Shown here: in pieces, positions 41,355 through 45,045 of the stretch
How positions within the stretch are numbered: position 1 is the stretch's first letter
Layout: each line of letters opens with the position of its first letter
The notes under the pieces: generated by a model
Database searches by the model: none
Told to the model about the DNA's origin: nothing
The model's input: only the letters and a program-made list of their open reading frames with translations
Assembly: GCA_034437715.1 (NCBI GenBank)
Contig: DAOTTR010000617.1
Span: 1-45,045 of the forward strand
Origin: JAHBVH01 sp034437715
GTDB taxonomy: Bacteria > Chloroflexota > Anaerolineae > Caldilineales > Caldilineaceae
DNA length: 45,045 bases
Direction of reading: 5' to 3'
Made by a program: the position numbers and the translations under genes

Positions 41355-42682
41355 TAGGATTTGTCCAGGGTAACAATGGTGGTCATATTCCAGAGAAAGC
41401 GCGCATCTTGTTGGGCCGGGTCGATGACAACCGTGTAGACAATATCGCCTCGATTATCTTCGCCAATTGGCCGAATACGCTGGACGATACCACTCAATTC
41501 TAGATCGGGAATGGCATCAAAATTTAAGGTTACTGGCATACCCGCGGTAATACCAACCACATCGAGTTCGGTCAAATCTTCGGTTTCGATTTCCCAAGCG
41601 GAGAGATCGGCTAACTGAAGCAGGGCAGCGCCAGGAGTACTCTGTTCACCCGCCGCGATATCCAACGCGGCGACTGTGCCGGCAAAGGGCGCGCGCAATT
41701 CGGTTTCGCCCAACGCAACGAACGCTTGTTGCAGCGCAGCCGTCGCGGCGGCGATCTCGGCTTCGGCAACCGCAACTGTCTCGGTGCGTGGGCCAGCCAA
41801 AAGCAGCGCAAGTTGGGCCTGCTGGGCATTGACATCGGCCTGGGCAGCGGCCATGTCTGACGGCATGGCCGTCCGCAGTGTATTGAGTTGCGCTTGTGAT
41901 TGGCGAAGCTGGGCATTGGCACCAGCAATATCGGCCTGACTGGCCCCCCGTTCCAAATCATCCCAACGCGCCTGGGCCGCCTCATAATTATTGGTGGCCT
42001 GTTGCAGCGCCGCCGATTGGGGGAGCGCGCCCAGATCATTGCGCCACTTCACGAGATTGTAGGCGCTCTGTGCTTGTTTCAAAAGCGCCTGAGCATTCGC
42101 CAAATCGGCACGCGCGGCAATCAGTTGTTGATCGCTGGCACCTTCTAGCACCTTATTCAACGAGGCCTGTGACACGCCCAAGGCCGCTTCCGCCGCTGCA
42201 ATATCACCTGGCAGAGCAGCTTGCGTCAAACGGGCATAGCGCGCTTGGGCAGCCACAAGCGCAGCCTCGGCTTGGGCAATCGTTTCGATGCGCGGCGGCG
42301 CGGTTAATTCTGCCAGCGTAGCCTGCGCACGTTGCAACTCGGCCTGGGCGCGCGCAACAGCCACCTGCTGTTGATTGGCGGTTAATCGCACCAACAATTG
42401 TCCGGCACTGACTGCCTCGCCTTCTTGGACCAGCACTTCGGCCACAATCCCACCCACCGCCAGGCTCAAATTGGCGCGCTGCACAGGCAGAAGGCGCGCA
42501 TCCACCACAATACTGGAGCCTTCTGCTACAGGTTGCGCCGTGGTCGCATTACCATCGGTTTGTTGTAGTGCAACCGGTGTAGCTTGTGACATAGGCAGCG
42601 GGAATAGATTCTGTTGCAGCGCGAAATAGACGCTAGCCAGCAGCACAACAACTACACCAAGGATAATCAACCATCGTCGCAT
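41354..42682 (-). CDS. HlyD/MacA-family membrane fusion protein
   Basis: A 442-residue adaptor. An N-terminal membrane anchor (RWLIILGVVVVLLASVYFAL) leads into a lipoyl-like half-motif (GGIVAEVLVQEGEAVSAGQLLVRL). A long Ala/Gln-rich coiled coil of about 215 residues follows (QQVAVARAQAELQRAQATL to AEIAAATAALQQAFVAL), then the second lipoyl half (ELRAPFAGTVAALDIAAGE) and a beta-barrel. It heads the operon HlyD-permease-ATPase, the order of cyanobacterial DevBCA. Such adaptors usually bridge to an outer-membrane channel; in a single-membrane lineage it might instead act within the cell wall. Confidence 0.92.
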   Translation of the reverse strand: MRRWLIILGVVVVLLASVYFALQQNLFPLPMSQATPVALQQTDGNATTAQPVAEGSSIVVDARLLPVQRANLSLAVGGIVAEVLVQEGEAVSAGQLLVRLTANQQQVAVARAQAELQRAQATLAELTAPPRIETIAQAEAALVAAQARYARLTQAALPGDIAAAEAALGVSQASLNKVLEGASDQQLIAARADLANAQALLKQAQSAYNLVKWRNDLGALPQSAALQQATNNYEAAQARWDDLERGASQADIAGANAQLRQSQAQLNTLRTAMPSDMAAAQADVNAQQAQLALLLAGPRTETVAVAEAEIAAATAALQQAFVALGETELRAPFAGTVAALDIAAGEQSTPGAALLQLADLSAWEIETEDLTELDVVGITAGMPVTLNFDAIPDLELSGIVQRIRPIGEDNRGDIVYTVVIDPAQQDARFLWNMTTIVTLDKS

Positions 42683-43110
42683 ACGATTTACTCACTTCAT
42701 TAATCAATTCGTTAATCAGCAGAATGGCAGTGGTGATAGCATTTGGGGATAGCACAGACCAATTGCCTAATGTGCGATCGCTCCCAGTGTTATCACGGAA
42801 TGCGCCTGAACTTATTCGGAAACAACGCTATTATATTTCGATTATAAAACACAATAACACTTTTCGACTAACCAGTCAGTATTCCTTTGCACAAACTAGA
42901 CAAAATATGGACATTCTTTCAGCCGTATAATTAATGTCATTGTGTATAGGGGCCGTGCACAAGGAAGACATGATGCCTTTCATTCACCCTACAAAGTGCT
43001 TGCGTCGCCTGCCAGCTTATGTTATTATCTAATCGAGTGCAACCCTTGGTTTGTCACCCCGATTTTTGCAATTTTGAATAATGTACGATACAAAGTTCAG
43101 CGCAAAGTAG
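42683..43110. other. AT-rich divergent intergenic region
   Basis: No gene is supported in these 428 bases, although they are markedly AT-rich. Near the exporter start is the imperfect dyad ATTAATC-AATTCG-TTAAT (about 42701-42717), a possible operator for the HlyD operon. A weak TTGCAA / TACAAA pair (43066-43094) could be the promoter of the LysM gene. Both are guesses from sequence. Confidence 0.35.
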
Positions 43111-44103
43111 ATGCTTATGGTTACTCGCCGTATTACTCTGACAATCAGTATTTGTTTAGCTGCACTTGGTTTGTTGGCGGGTTGTACGCGCAACCGTGCT
43201 ACATCGGAACCTGTAGCGACAGCAGGGGAACCGCAGATCAGCGTAATCACGAACACGGGCAATCTTGATCCGATTGTGACCGTGGTCGCCGCCAATGTTG
43301 ATACAACGGCGATTACAACAACCCAGACGCTACCCGCCGGCACATTGACACCGACAACCATTGATTATTATGTAGTCGATGGGGATACCCTGTCGATTGT
43401 GGCCGAAAAATTCCAGGTGGATACCGAGACAATTCGCCAGCTCAATTATCTACTCACGGATGATATTTTTGTAGGCCAAATTCTGCGCATGCCCTTTCGC
43501 GAGGGCATTACGGCCGAAGGGGCACCAACGCCGACCCCAGCACCTTACCGCTACACAGTCGAAACGGGTGATAGTCTGGGCACCATTGCCCAGCAATTTG
43601 GGGTGAGTGCCGTGGCCATTATGGAGGCGAATGAACTGCAAGATCCCAATAGCGTTTACATCGGTCAGGTGCTTGAAATTCCTGGATACGCAGCACCCAG
43701 CAGCAGTGAACCGACAACTGCAACTGAGTCAACAGATACGGTGATAAGCGGCACCGATAGTGCGCCGGGCAGTGAGCAAGGCGTTTCGCATATTGTGCAG
43801 CCCGGTGAAACCTTACTTGGCATTGCCCAGAAATATGGTGTGGATGCAAATGCCATTGCCGAAGCCAACAATGTGACGAATCGTAACCAACTGCGCGTAG
43901 GACAGAAATTGACGATTCCTGGCATCACAGAGCGCGCCGCCGCCGAGGCACTGGGTCGTATCCATATTGTGCAGTCTGGTGAAAGCCTGAATGCGATTGC
44001 CCAACTCTATGGTGTGACTGGTGATGAAATCATTTCTTTTAATAGCATTTCAAATCCAGATGCGATCTATGTTGGTCAAGAGTTGATTATACCCGGCCAA
44101 TAG
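43111..44103 (+). CDS. LysM-repeat lipoprotein
   Basis: A 330-residue secreted, lipid-anchored protein. The signal peptide with lipobox LGLLAGC (about 20-26) is followed by a Thr-rich linker and four LysM domains that bind peptidoglycan or chitin-like glycans. They begin YYVVDGDTLSIVAEKFQV (about 86), YTVETGDSLGTIAQQFGV (149), HIVQPGETLLGIAQKYGV (229) and HIVQSGESLNAIAQLYGV (286). Ser/Thr-rich linkers join them. There is no catalytic domain. ATG 43117 is an alternative start; no ribosome binding site is evident for either. It is oriented away from the exporter operon and ends in a small hairpin. Confidence 0.9.
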   Translation: MLMVTRRITLTISICLAALGLLAGCTRNRATSEPVATAGEPQISVITNTGNLDPIVTVVAANVDTTAITTTQTLPAGTLTPTTIDYYVVDGDTLSIVAEKFQVDTETIRQLNYLLTDDIFVGQILRMPFREGITAEGAPTPTPAPYRYTVETGDSLGTIAQQFGVSAVAIMEANELQDPNSVYIGQVLEIPGYAAPSSSEPTTATESTDTVISGTDSAPGSEQGVSHIVQPGETLLGIAQKYGVDANAIAEANNVTNRNQLRVGQKLTIPGITERAAAEALGRIHIVQSGESLNAIAQLYGVTGDEIISFNSISNPDAIYVGQELIIPGQ

Positions 44104-44130
44104 TGACATATACTGAGCAACGCCATAAAG

Positions 44131-44158
44131 GTACATTTCTTGCATGAGTAAAATGTAC
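44131..44158. terminator. Terminator-like hairpin after the LysM gene
   Basis: GTACATTT (44131-44138) pairs with AAATGTAC (44151-44158). It lies 28 bases after the stop codon. The stem is short, so this is a modest call. Confidence 0.5.
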
Positions 44159-44234
44159 TTATGTGCTGCTACAGAGTATAATAATCACGTATTCCAGCGG
44201 TAAAGATTCTTTTGCCAAAAGGCCATCGGCGAAT

Positions 44235-44262
44235 TTGACCTTTTCTACCGATGTGATATAAT
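44235..44262 (+). promoter_or_regulatory. Strong promoter of the tRNA-tuf operon
   Basis: TTGACC (44235-44240), a 16-base spacer and a consensus TATAAT (44257-44262) with a TG extension (44254-44255) form the best promoter in the window. Transcription would start near 44269, 110 bases before the first tRNA. Confidence 0.75.
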
Positions 44263-44378
44263 AGACCATCGTTCGGCACTTGTGCTTTTGTTGTTTTTGC
44301 TGCTAGCGTATCAACGCCTAATCATTATAAAAAGCTGAAATAACAGTAATGAGTTCAAGCCTTTGAGAATGAGAATGC

Positions 44379-44451
44379 GCCGACGTAGCTCAACTGGCAG
44401 AGCACCTGTCTTGTAAACAGGAGGTTACCGGTTCAATTCCGGTCGTCGGCT
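44379..44451 (+). tRNA. tRNA-Thr (anticodon TGT)
   Basis: A complete 73-base cloverleaf: acceptor GCCGACG/CGTCGGC, D-arm GCTC-AACTGGCA-GAGC, anticodon stem CCTGT/ACAGG with loop CTTGTAA (anticodon at 44412-44414), and T-arm ACCGG-TTCAATT-CCGGT. CCA is not encoded. Confidence 0.96.
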
Positions 44452-44534
44452 CTGCCGACAATACACAAAGCGGCTCTGTCCGTTCAAGTGTAATGTACCG
44501 TCGGTGTAAGGCAAGCAAGGTAAAGTAAGCAAGT

Positions 44535-44619
<85 letters not shown>

Positions 44620-44738
44620 TCTCAATTGTGAATCATCGATTTTAATTTCGGATTTAATAGGGCAACGTAGTAAATGATCCGAAATTTGCAGGCGTTCTTA
44701 AGCATTTCCTGCATGATCGAAAATTCATAATTGTATGG

Positions 44739-44811
<73 letters not shown>

Positions 44812-44926
44812 CCTAAATTCATGGCCCTATCTGGTATAGTGGCTCCTTTGCGGGTAAGGCATCAATCGATGCTTACTGGGCAGAGAGTCCAAATGATCTA
44901 TATCGAATTCAAGGAGGCAGTTCCTA

Positions 44927-45045
44927 ATGTCCAAAGCGGTATTTGAGCGGACAAAACCCCATGTGAACGTGGGGACAATTGGGCACATCGATCACGGCAA
45001 GACCACGCTGACCGCGGCGATCACGAAGACGTTGGCGTTGAAAGG
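44927..45045 (+). CDS. tuf: Elongation factor Tu (5' part, cut by the window end)
   Basis: The first 39 residues are visible: MSKAVFERTKPHVNVGTIGH, then the G1 loop GHIDHGKTTLTAAITKTLA. Family members usually have GHVDHGKT; the Ile is a conservative change. A textbook AAGGAGG (44911-44917) lies nine bases before ATG 44927. It follows three tRNA genes without a promoter of its own that I can see, so it is probably co-transcribed with them as in E. coli thrU-tufB. The rest of the gene lies outside the window. Confidence 0.95.
   Translation, partial: MSKAVFERTKPHVNVGTIGHIDHGKTTLTAAITKTLALK

Overview
The window looks like a chromosomal stretch of a Chloroflexota bacterium (Chloroflexia or Anaerolineae grade). 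This is an inference from three things: the gene repertoire (LonB-like AAA_32 protease, a very long PurL with a PurS-like N-terminus, a DUF4353 lipoprotein, TVP38/DedA, LysM lipoprotein, MoxR/VWA pair), the moderately high GC with frequent GTG and TTG starts, and the many dispersed hairpin repeats. No 16S gene or other marker fixes the lineage.

Layout. 1-4155: a hairpin element, then methionine synthase metH and a strong bidirectional terminator. 4156-10416: an M50 protease leads into an accessory patch made of a cupin gene, a DUF433 gene broken by a mini-element, dispersed repeats, a frameshifted DUF4353 lipoprotein, a higBA toxin-antitoxin pair and a BrnT toxin with an atypical partner. 10491-16124: a GT39-like membrane protein, then (minus strand) a LonB-like protease translationally coupled to a two-domain UspA protein. 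16559-20213: purL-purQ for purine synthesis. 20319-23825: a CPA2 cation/proton antiporter, coaX and a DUF84 NTPase on the minus strand, and a divergent KDPG-aldolase-like protein that lacks the catalytic lysine. 24205-28826 (minus): a conserved housekeeping block, TVP38 - yqeY - 7TM-HD (PgpH-like) - ybeY - dgkA. 29064-35068: individual metabolic genes (enoyl-CoA hydratase, EEP phosphatase, PhyH dioxygenase, D-2-hydroxyacid dehydrogenase, metallophosphoesterase, M29 aminopeptidase). 35441-37974: MoxR ATPase and CoxE-type VWA protein. 38308-39234: ilvE. 39451-42682 (minus): an HlyD - FtsX-like permease - ATPase exporter operon. 43111-44103: a four-LysM lipoprotein. 44379-45045: tRNA-Thr(TGT), tRNA-Tyr(GTA), tRNA-Thr(GGT) and the start of tuf, an ancient gene order.

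The most unusual content is not protein-coding. The intergenic spaces hold at least five families of inverted-repeat elements. (i) A triple-hairpin element with covarying stems occurs at 11-87 and 24098-24177. (ii) A GTGCCGGGGAC cruciform repeat has four copies. (iii) An 84-bp element has two copies. (iv) A GTAGG-CTAC double-hairpin is nested in unrelated outer inverted repeats at two sites. (v) A roughly 90-bp mini-element interrupts the DUF433 gene and has a matching solo end upstream. In addition, three consecutive transcription units (higBA, brnT, GT39) have sigma70-type promoters whose -10 box ends 6-7 bases before the ATG, which predicts leaderless mRNAs.

I did not find a convincing undescribed multi-gene system (no CRISPR, phage, integrase or biosynthetic cluster). 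The strongest leads are the repeat families, the leaderless promoters, the lysine-less aldolase homologue and the BrnT partner.
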